A DNA stretch of 64,000 nucleotides, taken from positions 7,693,013-7,757,012 of the forward strand of contig OY979723.1 of NCBI GenBank assembly GCA_963855995.1, written 5' to 3'. A program made the position numbers and the translations under genes. The DNA is from Muricea muricata (taxonomy: Eukaryota; Cnidaria; Anthozoa; Malacalcyonacea; Plexauridae). Below, piece by piece: positions 10,012-19,617 of the stretch; the stretch's first letter is position 1; each line of letters starts with the position of its first letter. Under the pieces are notes generated by a model that was not told the origin of the DNA, searched no databases, and was given only the letters and a program-made list of their open reading frames with translations.

Positions 10012-11356
10012 CTAACTGTTAAAATCACAGAGCACGTTGCGGTTAGCGTCGATCTCAATAAGGTTTTGAAACTCTCCGAGCACCATGATATTTATAGCCA
10101 GGTTAAGAGCTGTACCAAACTGAACTTCCAGAGAGACATTACCATTTTTAATAGGTTGCAGATGATCTCTGGCGCAAAGATCAGCTGTCAGATCAAACAC
10201 GAACAATGTGTAGCCGTTGGCGTACTCGTCACGCGTGATGCCATTCCCTTCGTTCTGAAACAACTTGTTTGAACCAGCAAACAATGTCTGAAATTCCGAC
10301 ACATAGTTGGCACCTCCTGCATCACCAAATTTCATCTGTAGTGGTTTGCTAGGTAAATGTTCCCCATTTACAGTTAATCCAAGATAGGTCATATCGTAGT
10401 TTAAAATTGAATGGATTCTTCTTAAAAGATCCATTGAAGGCCGTGGAATCAACCATACCAATGACAATTCTATCAGGTAATTGTCCCTGAAAGATATTGG
10501 GTTGGTTTCCAGAGTAGTTCCCTCTTGGGGCGGAAAACACTTTGCATTCAACTCTGTTGATGGGGTACTTTGCCGTGGTATGATTGAGGGCTTCTGTATG
10601 ACCGATCATGACGGTAGAAGAAACATTGACCCTGCGTACACGGAAGACGCAATCTTCTATCACAACTTTGCAGGTGGCTGGGTCGGCTGAAGATACCAAA
10701 GAAAAGGCAGGACTTGTTCGCACAAGCTTGAGCTTAATAGGAACCCCACCCAAAATGTAACGTTCTTGGGCAAAAAGATCAGAATGAATTTTTCCCTCCA
10801 TGGAAACCATTTTGCTTTCCTTAGAAAGATTATAGCGCTCCTTTAGTCCGGTATTCACAGCATCGGCATTTGCCACAGGATTTACAGAGTCCATTTTCCC
10901 GGCTTTGTCTTTGTAAAAGAACGCGGATGTTAGCTGCGACGATTTGGTATCTTAACTAAAATTTAATATGGTTTCTATGTACGCCCTGTACGGATATGCC
11001 ATGCTTGAAGGTGTAACAAGTTTATTGTTTAAGAAAACGTCAACTTGAGAAAATAATGCGTGCATCCACAGGTTCACGGGGCCTACTTGCTCGTCGGCAT
11101 CCAGATCGGCACCATTTGCCTTTGTTATTTTTGCTTTCACGTGAAGGTAGCTGTTTGCCAGGTCTGTGTAGACGTCGGGATTAGCGGCACAAAGGAATTC
11201 AATAGTGTCAGAAGTTTGAACGCTTGCAACAGGATCAACACTTTCCCAAAATCCCTTGTTCATTTCAATTTGTGTAGGTGGTACTGTAAATAATTCGAGT
11301 TCTGATTTTCCACATCCACATGAATCTTTATGAAGGACATTTACTGCTTGCGCCAT
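10012..11356 (-). pseudogene. major capsid protein (double jelly-roll), stop plus frameshift
   Basis: Three collinear pieces match the Polinton major capsid protein: an N-terminal part (11356-10955), a middle part in the same frame after a single TAA at 10954-10952, and a C-terminal part in another frame after a shift near 10395-10410. Recognisable text includes FWESVDPVASVQTSD near the start, FYKDKAGKMDSVNP after the stop and TVNGEHLPSKPLQ after the shift. The start overlaps the end of the pVI-like gene by 16 bases. The capsid would form the virus-like shell of the Polinton. With one nonsense and one frameshift change this copy is inactive. Confidence 0.88.
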
Positions 11357-11844
11357 TTTCTAGTAGGTTGACTATCAAAAATATTTTCTTGTGTATCGAG
11401 TGGTGATGTTCTCCGTTTACTTGCTCGAGTGGAAGTGACGACTTTCTTTCGAGAATTAGTATTTAAACGTTTTGAGGGTCCGGACTGATTTGTGCTCTTT
11501 CTCTTAGAACCTCCCCCAATTTGACGTTTGATATTATCCACACCCTGTTTTGCTAGATCATTCACAGCTTGCCGTCCTCTGCTTGCGACTGCTTGTTTTA
11601 CGCTTTTTCCTTCTAGTACGTCTTGACCAACATTCACGGCTGTTTTTATTGCTTTTTTACCGAGCGCGTTTACACCTTTCTTGACCAAAGGTATGGCAAC
11701 ACGAGCAGTACTCTTGAAAAAACTACCAAGCCCATACCCCCGCTGTATCCTAGCTCCATGGAAACCACGTAGGCCCCCACCATTTTGACTTCTCAAGTAA
11801 TACACTTTACATTCGTTTGCGTCGGGTATATACGTATGCCTCAT
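11341..11844 (-). CDS. pVI-like / membrane-active minor virion protein
   Basis: The 167-residue protein has a glycine-rich segment (GGGLRGFHGARIQRGYGLG) near residues 23-41, then an amphipathic stretch with SFFKSTARVAIPLVKKG, and a strongly basic Lys/Arg/Ser-rich C-terminal half. The same plan is seen in the small gene beside the capsid in Polintons and is compared with adenovirus pVI or core proteins. It lies two bases after the penton-like gene stop and overlaps the capsid start. The frame is intact. The function is inferred from position and composition. Confidence 0.65.
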   Translation of the reverse strand: MRHTYIPDANECKVYYLRSQNGGGLRGFHGARIQRGYGLGSFFKSTARVAIPLVKKGVNALGKKAIKTAVNVGQDVLEGKSVKQAVASRGRQAVNDLAKQGVDNIKRQIGGGSKRKSTNQSGPSKRLNTNSRKKVVTSTRASKRRTSPLDTQENIFDSQPTRKWRKQ

Positions 11845-11846
11845 AG

Positions 11847-12605
11847 TTATATGAATAAAGGAGATCTTCTCTGCCTGAAATGAAGTGTTACGATCACCTT
11901 CCCAAACTCAAATGGTACTTTTTCCTGTGTATCATCCTTTATATCTATCTCCACCGTCTCAAATGACTTTACATTCACTGGGACGTATTGAAGATTCGGA
12001 AAATTTACGCTTACATTATCCCCAAACTCGCCACTGCACTTGACAACTTTGAGCAAGGAAACTTTACTATCACCCACTAACTGTGGCTCAACAATATCCG
12101 TGTACAAATACATGGCATGAAATCCAGCCTCTAAATCTACAGGTAAAGGGGCTTCCGTATTCTTTGCTATCTCCAATTCTTTTTTATCAAATCCAACCAT
12201 ACTTGCAAACCGACCAGTCAAAACCAACCTCGCCTTGTTTCTCACATGTACAGTCATTTTTCGAGTTAATTGATTGTATGTCAGCCAGATATCTCCATTT
12301 GCGTCAGTCTTTAACGTTTTATTCACAGCGGAAACAAACTCCTTAACGGTTGGGTAGTACCCATGCGGGATACTACTTGTCAAGAAATAACCCTGACCAC
12401 CACTATCGACGTAAATATGACTGTCGAAACCTTTACGTAAATTGTACCAGCTACGAGGGTACTGGAACTCGGAGAGTGCCACTTCCCATTCTCCTGTCAG
12501 TTCTAAAGGTTGAGCTAGTTTGGTTTTAAAATTTGTCAGCGTATTGGCTGGAAAATATTCCATAGAACTGTTCGATGGAAGAGTAAGGTAAAACTGACTG
12601 GCCAT
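11847..12605 (-). CDS. penton-like minor capsid protein (single jelly roll)
   Basis: The 252-residue protein begins MASQFYLTLPSNSS and contains NTLTNFKTKLAQPLEL and GEWEVALSEFQYP within the first 50 residues, signatures of the Polinton minor capsid (penton) protein. Predicted beta-rich text follows and no membrane segment is present. It would close the fivefold vertices of the particle. The frame is intact, in contrast to the neighbouring capsid and protease. It is followed at two bases' distance by the pVI-like gene on the same strand. The start is the only Met before the conserved N-terminus. Confidence 0.85.
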   Translation of the reverse strand: MASQFYLTLPSNSSMEYFPANTLTNFKTKLAQPLELTGEWEVALSEFQYPRSWYNLRKGFDSHIYVDSGGQGYFLTSSIPHGYYPTVKEFVSAVNKTLKTDANGDIWLTYNQLTRKMTVHVRNKARLVLTGRFASMVGFDKKELEIAKNTEAPLPVDLEAGFHAMYLYTDIVEPQLVGDSKVSLLKVVKCSGEFGDNVSVNFPNLQYVPVNVKSFETVEIDIKDDTQEKVPFEFGKVIVTLHFRQRRSPLFI

Positions 12606-12662
12606 GGCTATAAGTGAACGACAAATGAACTCAACACCCGTAATGTCATTGGTTATATACGT

Positions 12663-13748
12663 TTATTTTGAAATACTTTTTACATTACTCGCAGGTACCC
12701 AGGAATTAAAACTATCTGGATAACCTAACCACTTGACAAAATGCTCCTTTTGTTTATTACGCATGCGTGATTTAATTACTCTCTCGACTCTATAATAGTC
12801 ACTGTCTGTCTTAATAACTTTCTGTAATTCAGGTTCATAAAATGTCCCTTCTAATTCGTCTGCGTGATAATCCGCAATTTTATACACAGGGGGTTTTCTT
12901 CGTATCCGCTTTGTGATCGTGAATACCTCTTCGGTCCAACTGGGTAGGTAACCCTTTTTAAACGTTCGTCTTGCTTTACTTATTCGAACTTGGTCTCCAA
13001 TGCTAAATTTGTACTTAAAAAGCTTATTTGCTTCATCACCATACAGTCTTTCCCACACAACACTTTCGTTTTTAAGATTGACATCGCTTGGTCGCATTCC
13101 AATGCTACGATGTCTCGAATGATTATAGGAACGTACTAATTTCTGTAAGACGTCAATATACTTGAGCGTATTATTCGCCGTGAAATATTTCCACATTTTT
13201 CCCTTCAACGTTCGATTAAACCGTTCAACCACTGACGCTTTGGTCTCGTTATATGTGGTGAAGAAAAAAATCTTCTTTTTCTTTAGAAATGCTTGAAACA
13301 GTCTATTTGTAAACTCTGTTCCCTTGTCGGAATGTAACTTTTCAGGTTTCCGTCCTTTTTTCAGGATTTTTTCAAACGCCTTAACCAAATTTTCCCCGGA
13401 GTTTGTCTTCAAGGGTTCTACCCATGCATACTTAGACAATACATCAATAACAGTTAAAATATACTTGAAACCATTATTTTCTTTGCTTACTGAATCCATA
13501 ATAACTAAATCGGCTTCCCATTCTTTATCTATACCCCCGACAATGACTCTATTTCTCTTAAACCTGTAACGGACCGGTCTATGTAAAGTATATGTGTCTT
13601 GTTGTCTCAACCATGTCCTTATCTTATTACGAGATAGTTGGAACTTGCCGTCTTCTTTTGCGGCACGGTAAACAACCCCCAACCCGCCAAAACTCGCCGG
13701 ACTTTCGGGGTTGTAATACAGGTCGTGGAGGTACTTCTCCGCCATCAA
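12663..13748 (-). CDS. int: Polinton retroviral-type integrase with C-terminal chromodomain
   Basis: The 361-residue protein has an N-terminal helical region, a DDE core (D80 in EADLVIMD, D141 in HSDKGTEF, E175 in [10 protein letters not shown]), an SH3-like segment near 245-310 and a chromodomain at about 319-358 (YRVERVIKS...FVKWLGYPDSFNSWVPA). It catalyses insertion of the linear element into host DNA, and the chromodomain may steer it to marked chromatin. The frame is intact. It is the first gene inside the GRF-finger gene at the right end, the usual integrase position. Confidence 0.9.
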   Translation of the reverse strand: MMAEKYLHDLYYNPESPASFGGLGVVYRAAKEDGKFQLSRNKIRTWLRQQDTYTLHRPVRYRFKRNRVIVGGIDKEWEADLVIMDSVSKENNGFKYILTVIDVLSKYAWVEPLKTNSGENLVKAFEKILKKGRKPEKLHSDKGTEFTNRLFQAFLKKKKIFFFTTYNETKASVVERFNRTLKGKMWKYFTANNTLKYIDVLQKLVRSYNHSRHRSIGMRPSDVNLKNESVVWERLYGDEANKLFKYKFSIGDQVRISKARRTFKKGYLPSWTEEVFTITKRIRRKPPVYKIADYHADELEGTFYEPELQKVIKTDSDYYRVERVIKSRMRNKQKEHFVKWLGYPDSFNSWVPASNVKSISK

Positions 13749-13959
13749 TTTCCGACTGTTGAATCACAATCTTTCCTGAGCAACAGGCAAACATGAAACG
13801 TATTCTTCTAAATTTTATAGAGGGCAACCCACCCTTTAAACATGACATGCTTACTCAAAGAAAAGTCGACACGAATGAACAACAACAACATAATAACACG
13901 ATATAAATGTAGATAATGTTTATTTAATTATATATACAGTTACACTTTTGTTATAGTCA

Positions 13960-14700
13960 TTAGCAGATCTGTAAGTCCTGAATCAGTTCATCGACTTCCT
14001 TTTGGCGAAGGAACTCGTCATACGCTTTCTTACGATCCGTTTCCTTGCTAGTAAATATCTCCCCGGTCTTTCTCACTGTATATCGGTAAGATGGTGGCAT
14101 ACTAAACAGACAAACACAACCTGGCTCAAGGGGGTCTTCGTCAGGTTTCCACTCAAAGAAGTCACAAGCACTTTCTCTTGGATGAGGACAACAATAGAAT
14201 AAACGATCCTGATTACGACCCTCTTTCTTCACTTTCTTGGTGCGACATATCAGACCATGTCGGCAAATGGGCTTGATACCTTCGAACACATCACCCCATT
14301 GCCAAAAGGAACAGGGATTATCTCTTTCGGAACACACAAAGAACGGTCTACCATAGTTCTGGTTATTCTTATCTTTAACCATTCGCAGCTTTGCCAGGCG
14401 CCCATGTCCATAACACCTTGGATGTACACAACCACTTTCACGATAGGCCGTCACAGCTTTTCCAAACATGTAGCAATCTTGATCGTGACAAAAGAACTCA
14501 CAGCTCGGATTTTCACCACAGAACCAAAACGTGCCCATTTGCGTCACTGTTGAAGATGCTGGTAAACCACGTAAACACTCCATTGTATTCTGACGATTCT
14601 CCAATGCTTTTATCAGGCGTTCCACTCCTTCTCTAGCGTCTTGAATAATAATTGGTTTTTGACAGAACCAAAGACACCAAACCAAGTGTAATCCTAACAT
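13960..14700 (-). CDS. triple GRF-type zinc-finger protein at the Polinton right end
   Basis: The 246-residue protein contains three Cys/His-rich modules of GRF type, near residues 57-95 (FWFCGENPSCEFFCHD), 93-140 (YGRPFFVCSERDNPCSFWQW) and 147-195 (RLFYCCPHPRESACDFFEW). GRF fingers bind single-stranded nucleic acid in topoisomerase III, NEIL3 and APE2, so a role in element DNA replication or repair is plausible. The C-terminus is charged and helical. A TATA-like TATATAAA (14734-14727) and the repeat cluster beyond it lie directly upstream. The N-terminal dozen residues are hydrophobic; a later Met could be the real start. The frame is intact. Confidence 0.7.
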   Translation of the reverse strand: MLGLHLVWCLWFCQKPIIIQDAREGVERLIKALENRQNTMECLRGLPASSTVTQMGTFWFCGENPSCEFFCHDQDCYMFGKAVTAYRESGCVHPRCYGHGRLAKLRMVKDKNNQNYGRPFFVCSERDNPCSFWQWGDVFEGIKPICRHGLICRTKKVKKEGRNQDRLFYCCPHPRESACDFFEWKPDEDPLEPGCVCLFSMPPSYRYTVRKTGEIFTSKETDRKKAYDEFLRQKEVDELIQDLQIC

Positions 14701-14960
14701 TGATGAATGCTCGACTCGACGGCGAATTTATATAGTTTTATGCCACCAACCATTAACCAATCAGAGCGAGACTATAGCGTACGTCACGGGGCATACGTAC
14801 GCTGTTTTAACCAATCAGAGCATAGCTATGGCGTACGTCACGGGGTGTACGTCACGGGGTTACGTCACGCTGCTTGACCAATCAGGGCACGATATTCTAA
14901 TGAGGGTGCGCCCCCTCAATATGTGTGCGCCCCCTCGTACACCCTCGCGCCCCCTCAAAA
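14701..14960 (-). promoter_or_regulatory. dense promoter-like cluster of CCAAT, CRE-like and GCGCCCCCTC repeats
   Basis: Upstream of the GRF-finger start there is a TATA-like box at 14727-14735, three ACCAATCAG motifs (about 14756, 14809, 14877), at least four TACGTCAC motifs (CRE-like, about 14779-14870) and three GCGCCCCCTC motifs (about 14907, 14927, 14947). Motif types are layered in order from gene to terminus. This fits a strong promoter at the end of the element. Binding factors are inferred from consensus only. Confidence 0.7.
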
Positions 14961-14997
14961 AAGGGGCTCGATCGGTACCTATATTACTACTAAGGTT
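14961..14997. other. candidate Polinton right terminus and 6-bp flank
   Basis: On the minus strand the sequence from 14991 reads AGTAGTAATATAGGTACC, and Polinton terminal repeats begin with AG. The next six bases, AAGGTT (14992-14997), would be the target duplication if this is right. The partner repeat lies outside the window, so this stays a candidate. Confidence 0.4.
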
Positions 14998-15045
14998 AAA
15001 CCAATTACTTCTTAATTATTATTTGTTTTGGCTTGCTAATTTAGC

Positions 15046-15288
15046 TCTAGAGTCTGCCTCGTCCCCAGGCGCTTGGTAATAGAACGCGCATTGTGTATTA
15101 TGTTTACATGACGTACTGCGTTGCGGCGTGAGTGCGCAAGGGACGATGGGATGTGCGTGCGAAGCAATCTCCCCTACACATCCCATCGTCCCTTGCGCAC
15201 TCACGCCGCAACGCAGTACGTCATGTAAACATAATACATAATGCATATGCGCGTTCTATTACCAAGGGACGAGGCAGCTCCAGAGTTG
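15046..15288. repeat. long imperfect palindrome (fold-back element)
   Basis: Two arms of about 105 bases are inverted copies around a loop of about 20 bases near 15155-15174. The inner about 70 bases (from CATGTAAACATAATAC through the TGGGATGTG apex) are close to identical; the outer parts share GGACGAGGC and TTCTATTACCAA. It sits between the presumed Polinton end and a HECT-like fragment and overlaps the latter's first codons. Best reading: a fold-back MITE. No coding content of its own. Confidence 0.85.
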
Positions 15289-15513
15289 AGGGACCTTGTA
15301 AATTTCTGGACTGCATCACACCATTTACCCCCTAGACATGAAGTGTTATCTGTTGAATTGTTGTCTGTGAAAGACGTAAAAGCGGTATATCCAATTGCAA
15401 GAGCTTGTTTTAATACCATTTGCCTACCAGTCATACATACTGAATATGGAGTCCTTAAAATGAACATGGACACTGCACTGAAATATGGATCTACGGGATT
15501 TTCAGAAGTGTAG
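15241..15513 (+). pseudogene. HECT-domain C-terminal fragment (G2E3-like)
   Basis: The open frame ends with text typical of a HECT lobe terminus: LVNFWTASHHLPP, then PIARACFNTICLPV, where the Cys fits the ubiquitin-accepting position, and a tail ending GFSEV. The layout resembles the C-terminus of G2E3-like HECT proteins, many of which are dispersed in animal genomes. The first codons lie in the arm of the palindrome, so any upstream exons have been cut off and the true start is unknown. It faces the integrase-like gene at 16738-17904 tail to tail. It may be one exon of a gene or a transposon-carried remnant. Confidence 0.55.
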
Positions 15514-15718
15514 AAACATTTAAGAATTAAAACAGTTACAAGTTGTTAAGTTTAAATTAGACCTAGAAGAGTTGTTTCACATTGTCATTGGGAAAGAAAG
15601 GTTAAAATACACAACCTTTGTATCCAGGCTGCTTTCTTTATGCTCTGTTTTATTTACTTATTTTATTACGAAAATACGAAACTTTTAACAAACAAATTAC
15701 AAAAATATATAGGATTAA

Positions 15719-16241
15719 AGGGAAATGGCAACAAAAAATTTTATTGTCTCATTTGAACGAGAATCTAAAACAATAAATAGAAGTCTATTGCAAAATTTTT
15801 ATATCTGTTTTACTTTGGGAGATATTCTCACCTAAATCAACGAACTGTCCGCCATCTTGTATTAATTTTTCACCTCATTAACAATGTTTTGGTGACGTCA
15901 CAACAGGGATAAGTCTGTCGAAAATCCGCCTATAAAAATACCTACCAACAATCAAACATTGTTTGAAATCTTCTCAGTCCGTGCTGAAATCCGAAACACT
16001 TGCCGTACATGCGGTTATGAGAGCATATTAACCATTGTGTCGTAAGAAAAAAAAATCGCGTGATCCCAGTTTTGACGTATCGTGCATATCCACAAATATT
16101 CAAGATGGCGGACAACTAAAGATTTCAAGTCAAAATATCTCACCAAATAAGGCAGATATAAGAATTCTGTAATAGACTTCTATATATTGTTTTGGAGTCT
16201 CTTTCAAATGAGACGATAAAAAATTTTGTCGCCATTTCCCT
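15719..16241. mobile_element. TTAA-flanked MITE (Kolobok-like ends)
   Basis: The ends are inverted repeats of about 140 bp starting AGGGAAATGGC, about 80% alike by eye. TTAA is present on both sides (15715-15718 and 16242-16245). A TTAA duplication with AGGG ends suggests a Kolobok- or piggyBac-type nonautonomous element. No coding frame is present. Confidence 0.8.
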
Positions 16242-16261
16242 TTAAAAGGTACTTTCGCTTT

Positions 16262-16345
16262 GTTTTTTTTTCCGGTGAGCCCGAGCCCCTGCACTCGAAC
16301 CCAGGCCACGAGAACATGCTCCTCGCTACTCTAGCATAAATTGCC
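16262..16345 (-). repeat. candidate tRNA-derived SINE fragment
   Basis: On the minus strand GGCCTGGGTTCGAGTGC resembles a tRNA T-arm with B box, preceded by a TAGCGAGG segment in the A-box/D-arm region and followed by an A-run (CCGGAAAAAAAAA). The T stem does not pair well, so it is not a functional tRNA. A tRNA-derived SINE is likely but unproven. Confidence 0.35.
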
Positions 16346-16737
16346 TGGGTACATGGTTGTCAAATATATTGTCACTGTTTTAATTAAAGTAAATTTTTAA
16401 CCTCCGTTATTGTTCTGTTATACGTTCAACAGCTGTAAGTTACAGTATGAACATAGAGTTTGAAGTACATTATTTGAAGAAAATACTGTGTAGTACATGT
16501 AATTAATGTGGATTGAATCATTTGATTATTAAAAATACATATTTCCATTCAATATAATATACAGAAAGTTACAGGTGTAATATTTTTTTCCGGCCTAAAT
16601 TTGCCTAAATACCTGTTTTGCCCTAATCCATTCACATTTAATTCCAGCACATGAAACCTAATTTCCCAGCCCAATAACAATTGAACTCAACTACTGTTTC
16701 ACTTTTACTGAAAATTTTAATATATATAATAAAACAG

Positions 16738-17904
16738 CTAAGCATTGTGCGATTGAAGCAACTCCTGAAGTATAATCACAGCTTCAATGTATGTATCAAT
16801 TCCAAAGCATTCACTCTCTCTTAATGGGTTGATTGTTCTAGTGAATTCCTCTTGAAGTGAAGGTGGTAACAAACATGCCGTTTCAGGCACAACTACAGCA
16901 TTTTGTTGCCGGTCTGTTACAACTGTAACTGGGCCGTCCCAGTCAATACCAGTGGTGTTGAAATATCCTGTCAATCAGATGATAGTAAATCAACAGAATG
17001 TTATAGACAATCGATTTCATTGCGACATTCGAAATCTTACAGTGAAAAGCTAGGCGAAATCGACTGCAATGTGATGTGAAAAAACACTTAATTTGCTGGG
17101 TAAACCTGATATCAACCTGCATGCAGGGCTTCCACATTGACAAGTAAAATCATCACGTCTTATAATTATAGTGGAATAGCACAATGTAGTTTTAATGTGT
17201 TATTAAACACCTAACTATGAGTCTTCAGAAAATTGTAAAAAATCATGTTTTGTTACTTTTTCGGTTTAGATTACACTTCTAACGTACCGTACTTGATGCC
17301 TGTCATCATCTGGTTCAAATATATCCGTTTGTGATTGAGCCTTGTGAAGACCCATTATCCATAGTTGATTAGGTGTTAAGTTTCTCTCACTGCTTATTGG
17401 GTGATTGTCCCAACCATCGACAAATTTCTGAATGTGTTGATTTATCCTTGGTATGAAGACATAGTGAAAACAATATAGGTGGATTTCATTGACTGGATTT
17501 AAATATTCTTGTTCTTCCAAATAATAGAATACTGCATAATAAATGTAGGTAGATCCAAGATAGAGATCGTGCCAAAACCTTTCTATTCTTTGGTTATGCA
17601 CACTTCTGCCAGTTATAAAGCTTCCTCTAACTGGTGCACGGGCTGGATGTGAAAACATATATCTTGCGACATCTACATTTTCAATACCCTGGTCTGCTCT
17701 CACACGCAGAGGAAGTCCATGTCGTGAAACAGCATCATGAAAAAGAGACAACACAGTGCAGGCTAGATTATTGGTAGAGCATGATAAGTACATTATTTTC
17801 CTTGTACCACCATCTATACACCGTGTGTAACAAAGCGCCATCTTAAAAATAATAATTGAGTGTGTGTTGATTGTGTGAGCATTGTAGGAAAATTTACATG
17901 ACAT
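16738..17904 (-). pseudogene. integrase-like DDE gene of the GIDW(D/E)GP type, two exons, degraded
   Basis: The upstream exon (about 17848-17266) encodes an rve-like core: [14 protein letters not shown] and [15 protein letters not shown] supply a plausible D-D-E triad, followed by [13 protein letters not shown] and [18 protein letters not shown]. After an intron, a second exon (from about 16965) has GIDWDGP and FGIDTYIEA and ends at 16738. This domain pair is found in multicopy genes of fish and cnidarians. Near 17820 the conserved text before CIDGG is in another frame (a one-base deletion), and no N-terminal exons are seen, so this is a decayed partial gene. Whether it belonged to the same element as the HECT fragment is not settled. 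Confidence 0.6.
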
Positions 17905-19617
17905 AGACCAAAATTTAAGTTAAACATCATGGAATTCACTGTGTGTTATTTGAGTGTAATAGCTTGTTTAGTTTTTTGATGGTAAGTACAGCAAATCAAA
18001 CCCTATAATGTGCTAGTTTTGGTTTGCAAAATACAAAAGAGTGCTCCATGACATATAGACAGAGCGGAAGGTATAATTGTGCAAAATACCTCAAAAACTT
18101 ATCGCTACAGTCTGTTTCATCCAAAAGGAATATTCAGGTGGTAGAAAACATGAGACATTGTTCAAAAACATCAGACATCGCCCGAAAACATGAGACATCA
18201 CCCGAAAACATGAGACATTGTCAATTAATATTTTTGCCCCATTCCACGCCTCATAGTGGAAGGACGATGCCTTGATTTTTAGAATATGGATTGACAACTT
18301 GCTGTCAACCCCAAAGAATAATTTTCCTTTAATTGTCTGTAAGGTCTGCTGCAATGCGTGTCGGAAAAGTTCAGACGTTGGATTTTAGTTAATCTAGCGG
18401 AATAGTTCAAATGGGTAAAGAATGTTGTGGTATTTCGTGCTCACTTTTTTCTGTGACTACTTGTTGTTAAATTCTGCAATATTATCGCAAGTGTAAGAGA
18501 CACACTTTGACACTTGTCGTGGAACTATTCAATTTGTTATCGTGACCATGCGGATCCGGTACCGTGTAAACGGGGTCTAAATATAGAAGTAAGAACAGAT
18601 ACACAGAAGTAAGAACAATACGACTTATTCACTTACTCGCGACTTGTTCAACGTATAGTCGCAATCGTTAACTCTTTAAGAAATAAAACGTTCGCTTCAT
18701 CACCAGAGAACTTCATGAAACTGTTTATTAAATACATATATGCACTGTACATAAACTGCAATCGTGTAACTATAAAGTCAACAATGAGACAAAGACTCAT
18801 AAGCCAGTACTAAAACATTGTTCAATTTAAAGAATATTGTATATTTATTAGTTTCAATTCTCTTTACAACAATATCGTTCGTTATATCCATCGACCATCT
18901 ATAACAGAAGGTGGGGGCGGGGGAATGGGGTCGTCTAAAACACTACAAGTACAGTACATTTAGAATTTTTTATGGTGGGTGATTTCACGTCTGTAGAGTA
19001 CACTCATTTCATGTAAATGCATTTGATTCAATGAGCATGTTCAAAGAACGTAATGGACGTTCTGCATTGTCTTTTTTAATTTAGTGTCTGATAAAAACGA
19101 CTGCAAGCAATGTACATTGCTCTAATTACCATAATACACCCTGCATTGGAAAAAACTGAACAAATCTGAAATCGGTCTTAAAGTTGAAGAGTTAAACTCG
19201 AGCAAATCTCTTGAAATTTTGAACAGCAAAAAAATCTAACAAATTTTATACCTACGACTCAAAATTACTTTTAAGTCTTCAAGTTTCGTGTGTAAGCCAT
19301 ATTTAATGTATTCGAATATACGCCTCCCCCCCCCCCCCACTAGTTGTAAACATTTAAATTTAAATTTTTTTTCTTCATTCGACAACAAAAGTACCCAAGC
19401 AATCTATATTTATAAAAACAAACTTCATATTTCAAGCCGCTTCGCAACGTTTTTAATTTGTTCAGTTTTTATGCATCCTTTGTATTATTCTCATAATTAA
19501 CTTAAGTGTTTGATAGTGGCAAAATTTAGTCTCAGTCAAGCTGATAGAGCTCTGAAATCTGTGTTCAATGAATAAACTAATCGTATTAAACATGTGTAAT
19601 TAAACAAGTGTATTGGT
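17905..19617. other. intergenic, with a 20-bp tandem repeat at 18146-18222
   Basis: At 18146-18222 a 20-base unit (core AAAACATGAGACAT) occurs about four times with small changes. A C-run lies near 19324-19340. Otherwise I see no gene; open frames here are short and unconserved. Confidence 0.6.

Larger units (their letters stand above)
1..14991. mobile_element. Polinton/Maverick (adintovirus-like) element, left end outside window
   Basis: The block carries the diagnostic Polinton gene set in compact order: packaging ATPase, core-like protein and a conserved structural-region gene on the plus strand, then adenain-like protease, double-jelly-roll capsid, pVI-like, penton-like and retroviral-type integrase genes on the minus strand. 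Adjacent genes abut or overlap by a few bases (for example 8755, 10010/10012, 11341/11356), as in a virus-like genome. Most of the DNA polymerase gene would lie left of position 1. The right end is placed at 14991 because the minus strand there starts with AGTAGTA, fitting Polinton termini that begin with AG; this is inference because the other terminal repeat is not visible. Several genes are broken and a Ty3 retrotransposon sits inside the ATPase, so the copy is not functional. Confidence 0.88.

Noticed and set aside
18146-18222. Short regular repeats resembling a CRISPR array
   Set aside because: The 20-base units are contiguous with no unique spacers and the genome is eukaryotic; it is a simple tandem repeat.
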